Notes under the pieces: generated by a model
Seen by the model: only the letters and a program-made list of their open reading frames with translations
Told to the model about the DNA's origin: nothing
The model's database searches: none
Program-made: the position numbers and the translations under genes
Shown: positions 9,043 through 16,843 of the stretch, one piece after another
Layout: each line of letters opens with the position of its first letter
How positions within the stretch are numbered: the first letter of the stretch is position 1
Source of the DNA: Terriglobia bacterium
GTDB taxonomy: Bacteria; Acidobacteriota; Terriglobia; UBA7540
Length of the DNA: 64,000 bases
Assembly: GCA_035712365.1 (NCBI GenBank)
Contig: DASTAW010000048.1
Coordinates: 248,001-312,000 of the forward strand
Direction: 5' to 3'

Positions 9043-9609
9043 ATGTCCAACCTGATACACGACCTTGATCCAGGTCCACACTCGCCGGAAATTGTGCGGA
9101 TGATTGTGGAAATCCCAAAGAACTCGTCGAACAAATACGAATACGATAAAACGCTCGGCGTGTTTCGTCTGGACCGTACTCTTTATTCCCCCATGCACTA
9201 CCCGGGCGACTACGGATTTATCCCCGGTACACTGGCGGAGGACAACGATCCGCTGGATGTCCTGGTCTCTGCCGACGAGGCGACGTTTACGGGCTGCATG
9301 CTGGAAGTACGCCCGCTGGGATTGCTGGCCATGGTGGATGACCAGGGGCCGGACACCAAGATTATTTCGGTGCCCGACCGCAATCCGCGCTACGACCAGA
9401 TTCACACCATCGACCAGATCTTCCCCCACGTTCTGACCGAAATCGAACACTTCTTCACCATCTACAAGGAGCTTGAGGGCAAGAAGACCCGCATGGAAGG
9501 CTGGAAAGGTCCACGGGAAGCCCGCAAGGCCATCCAGGAAAGCCGCGAGCGTTATCTCAACGATAGGGAAAAAACGCGCCGGGAACAAGCTGCCGCCGCT
9601 TCGTCCTGA
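9043..9609 (+). CDS. ppa: Inorganic pyrophosphatase, family I
   Basis: Soluble Mg-dependent pyrophosphatase that hydrolyses PPi and so pulls biosynthetic reactions forward. The family I signature EDNDPLDVLV is present near residue 65, with YPGDYGFIPGT before it and a KxxYDKTLG region near 35 for substrate contacts. At 188 residues it has normal bacterial length with a short basic C-terminal extension (YLNDREKTRREQAAA). The start at 9043 has GGCGGAA upstream at suitable spacing, and an extended -10 lies shortly before. It faces a convergent gene across a palindromic repeat. Confidence 0.96.
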   Translation: MSNLIHDLDPGPHSPEIVRMIVEIPKNSSNKYEYDKTLGVFRLDRTLYSPMHYPGDYGFIPGTLAEDNDPLDVLVSADEATFTGCMLEVRPLGLLAMVDDQGPDTKIISVPDRNPRYDQIHTIDQIFPHVLTEIEHFFTIYKELEGKKTRMEGWKGPREARKAIQESRERYLNDREKTRREQAAAASS

Positions 9610-9688
9610 GCCAATAACGCCTCATCCAAACAATTCATCTGTCCGGCTGATTAGCGAAGGTTGCATAATCTAGTGACACCTTGTTTTT

Positions 9689-9750
9689 GTAGCGCCGCTG
9701 TCTCGGCGGCATTTACCAAGGCCGGTCCCGCTTGGCGGGACCGGCGCTAC
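9689..9750. repeat. Nested palindromic intergenic repeat (GTAGCGCCG...CGGCGCTAC)
   Basis: Outer arms GTAGCGCCG (9689-9697) and CGGCGCTAC (9742-9750) enclose a second hairpin. Its arms CCGGTCCCGC (9722-9731) and GCGGGACCGG (9735-9744) are separated by only TTG. It sits between the convergent ppa and methylenetetrahydrofolate-reductase-like genes. Repeats with this core are common interspersed elements in acidobacterial genomes, by recollection. It could also terminate transcription from both sides, though no T-run follows. Confidence 0.7.
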
Positions 9751-9806
9751 GCGAAAACTTCGCTATATTTTGCAATCCTCAATAGAGGGCTGCCTTCTGG
9801 CGTGTT

Positions 9807-10742
9807 TCATACCAAGCTGGCGCGTCGGCGGGCCGCCACAAGATGGGCATAGAAAGTCCCGAGCTTGTCCAGCATTCGCACAGCAAAACCCATGTTTCGG
9901 CGGTTGATGTGCTCGATATTGATTCCAAGGGGCGGGGGATCAGGGGGGAGATTGTCAAAAACGTCCATCAGGATTCTCTGCGCGAGATTCAGGCAACGCT
10001 CGAAGGCTTCCTCAGCGTCGCGGGAAGAAGTTTCTCCACTGGTTTTATTATGGAGAAGAAAGCGATCGAGGTCGGCCGGAACATCGGCTCCCAGCCAGCG
10101 CAGGAATTCAATGTCACGGTGATGCGTGACGGGAGCAAAGCTCAGGAAGACACGGGCTTCAAGTCCGTTAAGGCGTTGAATCAGCCAGACGATGTCATTC
10201 GAGTCGAACAAAACCTGGGTGGTGAAAAAGCAGAGTCCCTCCGCCACCTTGCGCCGGATGCGGTCCACCTCATTGGCGCGGCTGGGAATGCTGATTCCTC
10301 CCAAGGCCGCCTGCAGACCCGCGGCGCGTATTTCTCGCGCCGTCTCGATGACACTGGGGCCGGCATACTGGATGTCGCTCGATTCCCCGCCGACGAGGAT
10401 TAAATTGCTGATGTCGAATTTCTCCTGCGTTTCTCGGACCCACCGGGCCTGATCGGGCTGGTACACCACGCAGCGATTGATCACAACATCCAAACCGAGC
10501 TCTTTGCGGATTTTCGCGCCGAGACGCCGCGGCTCAATTCTCTCAACGAATTTGAAGGTCCTTTCGCCGCCCCGGGACTCATCATGAATTTCGGGAAGAT
10601 TGATAGCGTCGGCCAGACCTTTAATTCTGGCGACCTCTGACATCGCAGACTTGAGCGCCTCCGGCTTCTCGGCGGGAGGAGATACCATCTCAAAAAATGT
10701 GACGGGGATAAGCGGATTCTGGATTTTGGCCTTGAGGTCCAT
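9807..10742 (-). CDS. Methylenetetrahydrofolate reductase-like protein
   Basis: A TIM-barrel protein of about 311 residues related to MetF, which reduces methylene-tetrahydrofolate to methyl-tetrahydrofolate for methionine synthesis. Family-like features are the N-terminal TFFEMVSPPAEKPEAL (the Glu matches the catalytic position near the N-terminus), NLILVGGESSDIQY, ALGGISIPSR and CFFTTQVLFDSNDIVWLI. The sequence diverges from classical MetF, and a role in one-carbon oxidation linked to a corrinoid pathway is also possible. The start is uncertain: ATG at 10742 (MDLKAKIQ) is chosen, while ATG at 10817 is in frame but lacks a ribosome binding site, and the frame stays open to 10922 into tandem repeats. 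Confidence 0.75.
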   Translation of the reverse strand: MDLKAKIQNPLIPVTFFEMVSPPAEKPEALKSAMSEVARIKGLADAINLPEIHDESRGGERTFKFVERIEPRRLGAKIRKELGLDVVINRCVVYQPDQARWVRETQEKFDISNLILVGGESSDIQYAGPSVIETAREIRAAGLQAALGGISIPSRANEVDRIRRKVAEGLCFFTTQVLFDSNDIVWLIQRLNGLEARVFLSFAPVTHHRDIEFLRWLGADVPADLDRFLLHNKTSGETSSRDAEEAFERCLNLAQRILMDVFDNLPPDPPPLGINIEHINRRNMGFAVRMLDKLGTFYAHLVAARRRASLV

Positions 10743-10861
10743 CAGAAAATCCAATTCGGACTGCCTGCCATTGGTCCCGTTTGCCTGCCGGCCCAGGAAA
10801 CAACGCGATACGACCATTCTAGCATCGTCTGCCGCAGGGCAGCCCGGAGAGCTGTGGGCGA

Positions 10862-10924
10862 ACGGAAGTAATGGCACAAAGTGACGGATGTTTTGGCACA
10901 AGTGACGGAAGTGCTGACACAAAG
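10862..10924. repeat. Three tandem degenerate repeats, possible end of a lost IS21-like element
   Basis: Three consecutive units begin ACGGAAGTAATGGCACAAAGTG (10862-10883), ACGGATGTTTTGGCACAAGTG (10884-10904) and ACGGAAGTGCTGACACAAAG (10905-10924), with a period of 22-20 bp. Multiple short terminal repeats containing a GTCA/TGAC core are typical of IS21-family ends, so this may be one end of a deleted insertion sequence. No istA/istB coding sequence is present. Confidence 0.5.
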
Positions 10925-11358
10925 GCTCGCAGATACAAGTAAGCGGCGGCGTGGAGGGCCTGTTTTAGAGGCTGTCGGCCCGGAACGCCAGCCGCGATCT
11001 CAATGACCTTTTACTGCGGCCTGGCCACCAACATCAGGCCAGGCAAAACCACAAGACCTCAGTGGAAGGACCGGCAAGCAACCATCCGATCGCGCTGGCT
11101 ACCCGAAATCCCGAATCAGCAGCTCGATCACGTTGCCGCGAACCCACAGGCCAAGGGCCTACCACAGTCACGCCTGCCGGATCGGCGCGGTGTGGCGCCA
11201 GAAGTTCCAGGGCCGGCGGTGCGGGCAGACCAGCCAGAAGTTGGGCGCGCCGCCAATGCCCCACACATCGTTCCCGAGACGCAAACCGTGACAGCGCCTC
11301 AGGGCCATCCTCTCTCCACATTTACAGAACAACTGTCCCATCTCACCGCCCTCGACGG
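10925..11358. other. Degraded non-coding stretch
   Basis: About 430 bp with only short overlapping frames and no ribosome binding site. A minus-strand frame reads WGIGGAPNFWLV, which looks like a fragment of the same exported protein family as the truncated gene just upstream (11359-11628), so the region is probably gene debris. Confidence 0.45.
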
Positions 11359-11628
11359 TTACGGATACGCCACGAGCGCACCGCTGGGCACAGTAGCCGT
11401 GGCCGTGGCCGCCGTGCCCTGAAAGACGACCGCGCCATCGGCGGCCGTGAACGTGCTGGTGGCCGAGATGACGATCTGGCCCGAGGGCAGCGATCCATCC
11501 GGAGCGTGAATGGTGTCGGAGATGGTGGTTTTTGCCTGGCAAAAGGCAGGAGCCGTGAGCCAGAGGCCGGAAGCCAGCAGGCAAACCACAATGATTACCC
11601 TTTTAACACTTGCTGAACAGCCTACCAT
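11359..11628 (-). pseudogene. Truncated exported protein of acidobacterial tail-fibre-like type
   Basis: An 89-residue product with a clear signal peptide (VKRVIIVVCLLASGLWLTAPAFCQA) followed by TISDTIHAPDGSLPSGQIVI and STFTAADGAVVFQGT. The latter resembles the N-terminal repeat-like domain of long hypothetical secreted or tail-fibre-like proteins that I associate with Acidobacteriota. It stops abruptly after a T/A-rich stretch, and fragments of a possible continuation occur in other frames downstream, so it is read as a remnant. It is divergent from the acyltransferase gene. A short genuine secreted protein cannot be ruled out. Confidence 0.45.
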
Positions 11629-11690
11629 CGGTTATCCTTTCGACGCCCTTTTGTCAGGCGCCTCCGCATCTGATGATGGAGCAGCACAAT

Positions 11691-12938
11691 ATGAAGCCAA
11701 GAAATCAGGCTCTCGACATCCTGCGCGGCGTCGCCATATTGCTCGTGGTGCTTTACCACTTCAGCCGCATTCGGGTTTTCTTTAATTTCGGCTGGACCGG
11801 TGTTGATCTCTTCTTCGTACTCTCCGGCTACCTGATTTCCGGCTTGTTGTTCGATGAATACAAGCGCGCAGGAACCCTTCAGGTAAAGCGATTCTGGATC
11901 CGTCGCGGCTTCAAAATCTATCCGTCGTTTTACGTGATGATGGCCCTGACCGGCGCCGCGCTTTTTGCCGCTCACAACACGCACCCAGGATTGCTCAATG
12001 AATGCCTTTTCATTCAGAATTATGGCGCGCACATCTGGGATCACACTTGGTCGCTCGCTGTCGAGGAACACTTTTACCTGCTCCTGCCGATTCTCCTTCT
12101 GGTCCTCCTGAAATTCTCTTCGAGCCGCTCCGATCCCTTTGCCGCGGTGCCCTGGATATTTGCCTTTCTTTTCTTTGCCTGCCTTGGCCTCCGTATCGCG
12201 GCACACGCCTACGGAATGAACTGGGTTGCAATTCACGCGGAGACTCAATTCCGGATTGACTCCCTTTTCGCGGGCGTTTTCCTCGGTTATCTCAAGCACT
12301 TTCGCGCACGGGCCTTTGCGTGGCTCACGCAAAAACCTCTGTGGGCAGTCGCAGTTCCGTTCCTGGTTCCAGCCCTGATGGTCCCTGCTTACAACGCGTT
12401 CATCAACGTCTATGGACCTACGCTGCTCTACATCGGCTATTCCTGCATCTTTCTGTCCGTCGTAGAAAGACCGGCTTCCAACGGCCCGTTGGCGCGCGCG
12501 ATGTCCTATATCGGAAAGCATTCCTACTCGATCTACCTTTGGCATGGGGTGACGTGGCCCCTGCTGTTCAAAGGGCGGTTCGACTTCCGCTTTCTGCTGA
12601 TGGGCCTGGCCGTTTCCATTCCCTCTGGCATATTGCTTTCCAAAGCCATCGAGATTCCGGCGCTGGCGCTGCGAGATCGTATTTTTCCTGCTTTGACTCA
12701 CAATCGTCTGCATAAATTACCGCAAGGTGAAGGCCAGTTTCGTGGCGATGCTATTGATAAGAGCAAGGCAAGCAGGCAGCACAGCTTCAGCGGGGTGAGT
12801 TCAGGAACTCGACGATCTTCTGAAAATCGTCGCGAAGGACCTTTTCTTCCCGCGGATTGCGGAGAACATAAGCAGGGTGAAATGTCGGCAGGGCTTTGGC
12901 CCCTTGAAAGTCGTAAAACTGCCCGCGAATCTTCGTAA
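11691..12938 (+). CDS. Acyltransferase 3 family membrane protein (OafA/YrhL type)
   Basis: A polytopic membrane O-acyltransferase that typically acetylates surface polysaccharide sugars. The family hallmarks are ALDILRGVAILLVVLYHF at the N-terminus with its catalytic-site R and H, FGWTGVDLFFVLSGYLISGLL near residue 35, WSLAVEEHFYLLLPILL near 120, and SYSIYLWHG near 285. About ten hydrophobic helices follow one another. The ATG at 11691 is chosen: GGAG precedes it by nine bases and the conserved core starts within ten residues; ATGs at 11673 and 11676 are alternatives. The conserved part ends near 12,710. The last 70 or so hydrophilic residues run antisense over the 3' end of the UDG gene for 152 bp and may not be native. 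Confidence 0.85.
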   Translation: MKPRNQALDILRGVAILLVVLYHFSRIRVFFNFGWTGVDLFFVLSGYLISGLLFDEYKRAGTLQVKRFWIRRGFKIYPSFYVMMALTGAALFAAHNTHPGLLNECLFIQNYGAHIWDHTWSLAVEEHFYLLLPILLLVLLKFSSSRSDPFAAVPWIFAFLFFACLGLRIAAHAYGMNWVAIHAETQFRIDSLFAGVFLGYLKHFRARAFAWLTQKPLWAVAVPFLVPALMVPAYNAFINVYGPTLLYIGYSCIFLSVVERPASNGPLARAMSYIGKHSYSIYLWHGVTWPLLFKGRFDFRFLLMGLAVSIPSGILLSKAIEIPALALRDRIFPALTHNRLHKLPQGEGQFRGDAIDKSKASRQHSFSGVSSGTRRSSENRREGPFLPADCGEHKQGEMSAGLWPLESRKTARESS

Positions 12939-13665
12939 TGCCTTCTTTGACCCCGAGGAGCGTCTTGACGGCCGGGGCCCCCAGGCAGCAGATCAGGCGA
13001 GGCTTGATCGTCCTGATCTGGCGCAGCAAAAACGGCGAGCAGGTTTCGATCTCGTCCGGAAGCGGCGTGCGATTGTCGGGCGGACGGCACTTCACGACGT
13101 TGCAGATATAAACGTCCTCGCGCTTCATGCCGGCCAGCTCGATCATGCGGTTCAGCAGACGACCGGCCCGGCCCACAAAGGGAAGTCCCTGGATGTCTTC
13201 GTCAGCTCCCGGACCTTCACCCACAAAAACCAGCTCGGCATGAGGGTTGCCCTGGCCGAAGACAATCGTGTGGCGGCCGGCGGCCAGGCGGCAGCGGCTG
13301 CAGTCACCCAGGTCTGCCCGGATTTCTTCCAGAGTTTCATGTTCCCGCGGAACCGTTGTCGGCGATACAGATTCAAACAGGCTCATGGACCGGGCCGCGG
13401 GGCCGGGCGCTGCGGCAGCCTGGGGCGTAGCGCCGGGTTTGTGCTGGGGGACCCCCGGTATCACAGGCGCATCCATAGGTTGCGGTCTGGATTCAGGTTT
13501 CATCTTCGCAGAGACGGTTTGTGTTGCCGCACTGGCGGGCACGGCCCGTTGGCGGCTGGGAGCTGCCTTCGCAACCTCAGTCCGCCGGATGTAGAACTCC
13601 TCGATGCCCAATTCCTCGTAGAACTCCAGCCTGGCCTTCACTTTTGCTCTCTGCCGTTCGTCCAT
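12787..13665 (-). CDS. Type 4 uracil-DNA glycosylase (4Fe-4S) with N-terminal extension
   Basis: Removes uracil from DNA in base-excision repair. The C-terminal 190 residues are a type 4 (UdgA) enzyme: CSRCRLA provides the first two cluster cysteines, [21 protein letters not shown] is motif A with the glycine-rich uracil pocket, VVKCRPP and ETCSPFL supply the other two cysteines, and HPAYVLRNP is the C-terminal motif. The first 100 residues are a basic start ([20 protein letters not shown]) and a Pro/Ala-rich linker absent from minimal enzymes. Such an extension is common in UDG/polymerase-related proteins and may mediate partner binding. It lies 26 bp downstream of coaBC and likely shares its transcript. 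Confidence 0.92.
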   Translation of the reverse strand: MDERQRAKVKARLEFYEELGIEEFYIRRTEVAKAAPSRQRAVPASAATQTVSAKMKPESRPQPMDAPVIPGVPQHKPGATPQAAAAPGPAARSMSLFESVSPTTVPREHETLEEIRADLGDCSRCRLAAGRHTIVFGQGNPHAELVFVGEGPGADEDIQGLPFVGRAGRLLNRMIELAGMKREDVYICNVVKCRPPDNRTPLPDEIETCSPFLLRQIRTIKPRLICCLGAPAVKTLLGVKEGITKIRGQFYDFQGAKALPTFHPAYVLRNPREEKVLRDDFQKIVEFLNSPR

Positions 13666-13691
13666 CGCCTGATGTCCCGAAAAAGACTGCC

Positions 13692-14915
13692 TTAGCGCTT
13701 GCCTGCCGCCGCGCGTTTTGAGCGCAACCCGATCGCTTCATCAAGAATGGCGTTCGCCACATCCAATTTGCTCATCTTTTCGAGCGGTTTCACCTGGCCG
13801 TCAGGAAAAACCAGCGTGACGATGTTGGTGTCAGACTCGAAACCCGCGCCGGCCTCGGTCACGTCATTCGCCACGATCATGTCCAGACTTTTCTCGCGCA
13901 CCTTCGCGGCCGCATTTTCGAGCAGGTGGTTCGTTTCCGCCGCAAAGCCGACGATGAGTTGATGGTCTGTCCGCCGGCGCGAAATCTCCGCAAGAATGTC
14001 CTGCGTTAGCTTAAATTCCAGGTTCATACCGCCGCGCCGCTTCTTGATCTTTTCGGTTTCGACGACGGCCGGCACAAAGTCCACCACCGCGGCAGCCATC
14101 AAAACCATCGTCGCCCGGTCAAGGCAGCGCAGCATAGCTTCGCTCATTTCGGCGGTAGTGCGGACATTTTCGACGACGACGCCGGCAGGCGGCGGAAGCC
14201 GCGTCGGGCCGCTGACCAGGATTACCGTGGCGCCTCGCCATCGGCATGCCTCGGCCAACGCATACCCCATCTTGCCGGAAGAACGGTTGGTGATATATCG
14301 GACCGGGTCCAGAGGTTCTTCGGTTGGACCTGCGCTGATCAGGACCGTTTCTTCCCTCAAGTCATCGCGCAGGTGCAGGGTTTCAAAAACAGCCTGAACA
14401 ATTGATTCGATCGAGGCGAGGCGGCCTGACCCGATCATTCCACAGGCCAGATAACCTTCGTCGGGTTCGAGGACCCGGATGCCGCGTGAGCGCAACGTTT
14501 GCAGGTTCCGCTGCGTCGCCTCGTTTTCCCACATATTGACGTTCATGGCGGGAGCGACAATGATCGGAGCTTTCGTTGCCAGACACAGCGTGGTGAGGAA
14601 ATCGTCAGCGATCCCGCCGGCCATTTTGGCAATGACATTCGCCGTTGCGGGCGCGATGACGAGAGCATCGATCCCTTGCGCCACGGCAATGTGCTCAATG
14701 GCGCTCTCGACGTTGGGCTCTTCGCCGCTTTCACCGAACAGTTCCGTGATGACCTTGTGGCCGGAGAGCGCCGCGAAAGTTAACGGTGTTACAAAGTTGC
14801 GCGCCCCGGCGGACATCACCACCTGAACGTCAAGGCCGCGGTCCTGAAGCATGCGAAGCAGTTCCGCCGCCTTATAAACGGCTATTCCGCCCGTAACTCC
14901 CAGCGCCACACGCAT
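13692..14915 (-). CDS. coaBC: Bifunctional phosphopantothenoylcysteine decarboxylase/phosphopantothenate-cysteine ligase
   Basis: Catalyses two steps of coenzyme A synthesis: ligation of cysteine to 4'-phosphopantothenate and decarboxylation to 4'-phosphopantetheine. The N-terminal flavoprotein half (CoaC) opens with MRVALGVTGGIAVYKAAELLR, has the IEHIAVAQGIDALVIAPATANVIAKMAGGIADDFLTT flavin/catalytic region containing the active His, and PAMNVNMWEN with the family Asn. The lid cysteine lies in GYLACGMIGSGR. The CoaB half starts around VLISAGPTEEPLDPVRYITNRSSGKMG. The ATG at 14915 with GAGGA seven bases upstream is preferred over the TTG at 14975; the product is then 407 residues. It follows rpoZ, as in many bacteria. 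Confidence 0.95.
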   Translation of the reverse strand: MRVALGVTGGIAVYKAAELLRMLQDRGLDVQVVMSAGARNFVTPLTFAALSGHKVITELFGESGEEPNVESAIEHIAVAQGIDALVIAPATANVIAKMAGGIADDFLTTLCLATKAPIIVAPAMNVNMWENEATQRNLQTLRSRGIRVLEPDEGYLACGMIGSGRLASIESIVQAVFETLHLRDDLREETVLISAGPTEEPLDPVRYITNRSSGKMGYALAEACRWRGATVILVSGPTRLPPPAGVVVENVRTTAEMSEAMLRCLDRATMVLMAAAVVDFVPAVVETEKIKKRRGGMNLEFKLTQDILAEISRRRTDHQLIVGFAAETNHLLENAAAKVREKSLDMIVANDVTEAGAGFESDTNIVTLVFPDGQVKPLEKMSKLDVANAILDEAIGLRSKRAAAGKR

Positions 14916-15057
14916 CACTTGGTCCTCAGCCGCGAAGTCCGGCGGGAAGTTCCTGGGCAGGGTTTGGTTTGGCAACCGGATGTCATCTGACGTTCAGTCC
15001 CCGAATCCTTGCACTCACGAAGCGTATGTCCCAGGCCAGGCTCCCGGCGGGCCAGCA

Positions 15058-15258
15058 TTAACCCTTGTCGCCCTCGGTTTTCGGTTCAATCACTTCGAAT
15101 GGGATCAGGCCGGCAGATACTTCCTGCTGCGCAACCTTGGTGGCCTTTTTCGTGTGCGTCTGGACGAGCGGCCTGACGCCCGACTGAAGCTGCCGGGCCC
15201 GCTTGGCGGCAATGAGAATGTAGCGGAATTTGCTGTCAATGTTGTTGGGTAACTCCAT
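15058..15258 (-). CDS. rpoZ: RNA polymerase omega subunit
   Basis: A 66-residue protein matching the short omega subunit that helps fold and stabilise the beta' subunit of RNA polymerase. SKFRYILIAAKRARQLQSG corresponds to the conserved helix of omega (family pattern R..L...A..RARQL..G), and QQEVSAGLIPFEV the following strand. The start is fixed by GGAGG four bases upstream, immediately after the gmk stop codon, with no intervening base. The order gmk-rpoZ-coaBC is widely conserved and supports the call. Confidence 0.9.
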   Translation of the reverse strand: MELPNNIDSKFRYILIAAKRARQLQSGVRPLVQTHTKKATKVAQQEVSAGLIPFEVIEPKTEGDKG

Positions 15259-15906
15259 CTATCCTCCAATAAACTTTCCAATAATCTCCCTGACGCGCCG
15301 GTCCTGACACCTGCGGCGCAAGCGCGAAGCAAGCACAATATTGCGGAGGGCCTGGGCAGCAGTGGAAAGCCGATCGTTCACAATCACGTAATCATACTCC
15401 TTCCAATGTGCCACTTCCCGGCGCGACATTGCAAGGCGTTCGGCAATAACCTCGGGAGGGTCCTCATGGCGGCGGCGAAGCCGTTCTTCAAGGTCAGCGA
15501 AGGACGGCGGCACCACAAAGACGCTCACGGTGTCCGGAATCCGCCGGCGCAGCTTTCTATGTCCCTGGACGTCGATATCCAGCAGAATGTCCTGGCCAAC
15601 TTCCTGAGCCTCCCGCAGCGTGCGCCAGGAAGTTCCGTAATATTGGCTGTGGACCCGCGCCCATTCCACGAATTCGCCTTGCGCCGCCCGCCGCCTGAAT
15701 TCCTGCTGCGAAACAAAAAAGTACTCGCGACCGTGTTTTTCTCCCGCGCGCGGAGGGCGCGTGGTGTAAGAGACGGAGAACACCAGACCGCGCACCGAGA
15801 CCCTGAGCTTCTGGATCAGGGTGGTCTTGCCCGCGCCCGAAGGCGCGGAGATCACGAAGACGCTGCCAAGCCTGCTGGGCAGCACGTTGGGTCCGGGTGG
15901 GCTCAC
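15259..15906 (-). CDS. gmk: Guanylate kinase
   Basis: Phosphorylates GMP to GDP with ATP, an essential step of purine nucleotide salvage and synthesis. The P-loop SAPSGAGKTTL (residues 20-30) is followed by VSYTTRPPRAGEKHGREYFFV for GMP recognition, FVEWARVHSQYYGT, and the LLDIDVQGHRKLRR region containing the family GxxQ-type motif. At 215 residues the size is typical. The start is GTG at 15906, overlapping the yicC stop in a GTGA arrangement, so the two genes are translationally coupled. The rpoZ start follows the stop codon directly. Confidence 0.95.
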   Translation of the reverse strand: MSPPGPNVLPSRLGSVFVISAPSGAGKTTLIQKLRVSVRGLVFSVSYTTRPPRAGEKHGREYFFVSQQEFRRRAAQGEFVEWARVHSQYYGTSWRTLREAQEVGQDILLDIDVQGHRKLRRRIPDTVSVFVVPPSFADLEERLRRRHEDPPEVIAERLAMSRREVAHWKEYDYVIVNDRLSTAAQALRNIVLASRLRRRCQDRRVREIIGKFIGG

Positions 15907-16796
15907 TCGATGTTTTGCACCTGCTCGCGTATCTTCTCAATTTCCGATTTCATTTCGATCGCCTGGCGTCCAACCTCCCCGCCGATCTGAGGTACGTCCG
16001 ACGTTTTTGACAGCAGCGTATTGGCTTCCCTGTTCAATTCCTGCAGCAGGAAATCGAGTTTCTTCCCTACCTCAGGGTTTTCGGCTATCAGTTGGCGCGC
16101 CTGGACCAGGTGGCTTTGAAAACGGGTCAGTTCCTCGGCGATGTCCGACCGCGAGACCAGATAAGCGACTTCCTGGGCAAGCCGCGCGGCGTCAACGTGT
16201 ACGGCGCCCAGCAGCTCGTGCAGGCGGTTCTCCAGCCGCTGTTGTGCGTATTGGGGTATGCGGCGGGCCAGTTTGCCGATGGATTTCCGCAGGGACTCCA
16301 GGCGGTCGAGGCGGTCGAGTATATCTTTCTCCAGCGCCGAGCCCTCGCGGTCCCGCATCGAATTCAGCGTTTCGAGCGCTTCCGTCAGGGCAGCTTCGAG
16401 AATCTTCCGGACTGCCGCCAGTTCCTTGTCTGAGAGCTCGTTTTCGTTCGACAAAACTCCGGGAACTCTCAGGAGCTGCACGATGTCCGGTCCGGCCGCG
16501 GAGCCCAGTTCATCCTGCACTTCGCGGCAAATCTTGATGTAGGCTTTCAACACCTCGCGGTTCACTTTCAATTCTTCCGCGCCCGCGGCATCCAGATTGA
16601 CGCTGACTTCCACATGCCCTCGGACGATGTGGCGTTTCACGATCCCGCGCAAGGCCGGTTCCATCGGCGAAAGCGCCATGGGCATTCGGAACTGCAGATC
16701 GAGAAAGCGATGGTTCACCGCCTTGACGGCGACGTTCAGGGACAACCCGCCATCTTCAAGCCGTACTTTACTATACCCTGTCATGCTCCGGACCAT
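15903..16796 (-). CDS. yicC: YicC family endoribonuclease/stress protein
   Basis: A 297-residue YicC protein. In Escherichia coli YicC is an RNase that affects small RNA turnover. The N-terminus MVRSMTGYSK is the universal signature of the family. NHRFLDLQFRMP near residue 30 and the C-terminal block LDFLLQELNREANTLLSKTSD, with IGGEVGRQAIEMKSEIEKIREQVQNIE at the end, are equally diagnostic. The gene is the usual partner of gmk and overlaps its start by four bases. It lies 48 bp downstream of the MsbA-like exporter gene. Confidence 0.95.
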   Translation of the reverse strand: MVRSMTGYSKVRLEDGGLSLNVAVKAVNHRFLDLQFRMPMALSPMEPALRGIVKRHIVRGHVEVSVNLDAAGAEELKVNREVLKAYIKICREVQDELGSAAGPDIVQLLRVPGVLSNENELSDKELAAVRKILEAALTEALETLNSMRDREGSALEKDILDRLDRLESLRKSIGKLARRIPQYAQQRLENRLHELLGAVHVDAARLAQEVAYLVSRSDIAEELTRFQSHLVQARQLIAENPEVGKKLDFLLQELNREANTLLSKTSDVPQIGGEVGRQAIEMKSEIEKIREQVQNIE

Positions 16797-16843
16797 TTTC
16801 GCTCACGCCACCCTTGCCACCGCCGCTTCCGCGTCTGGCAGGC

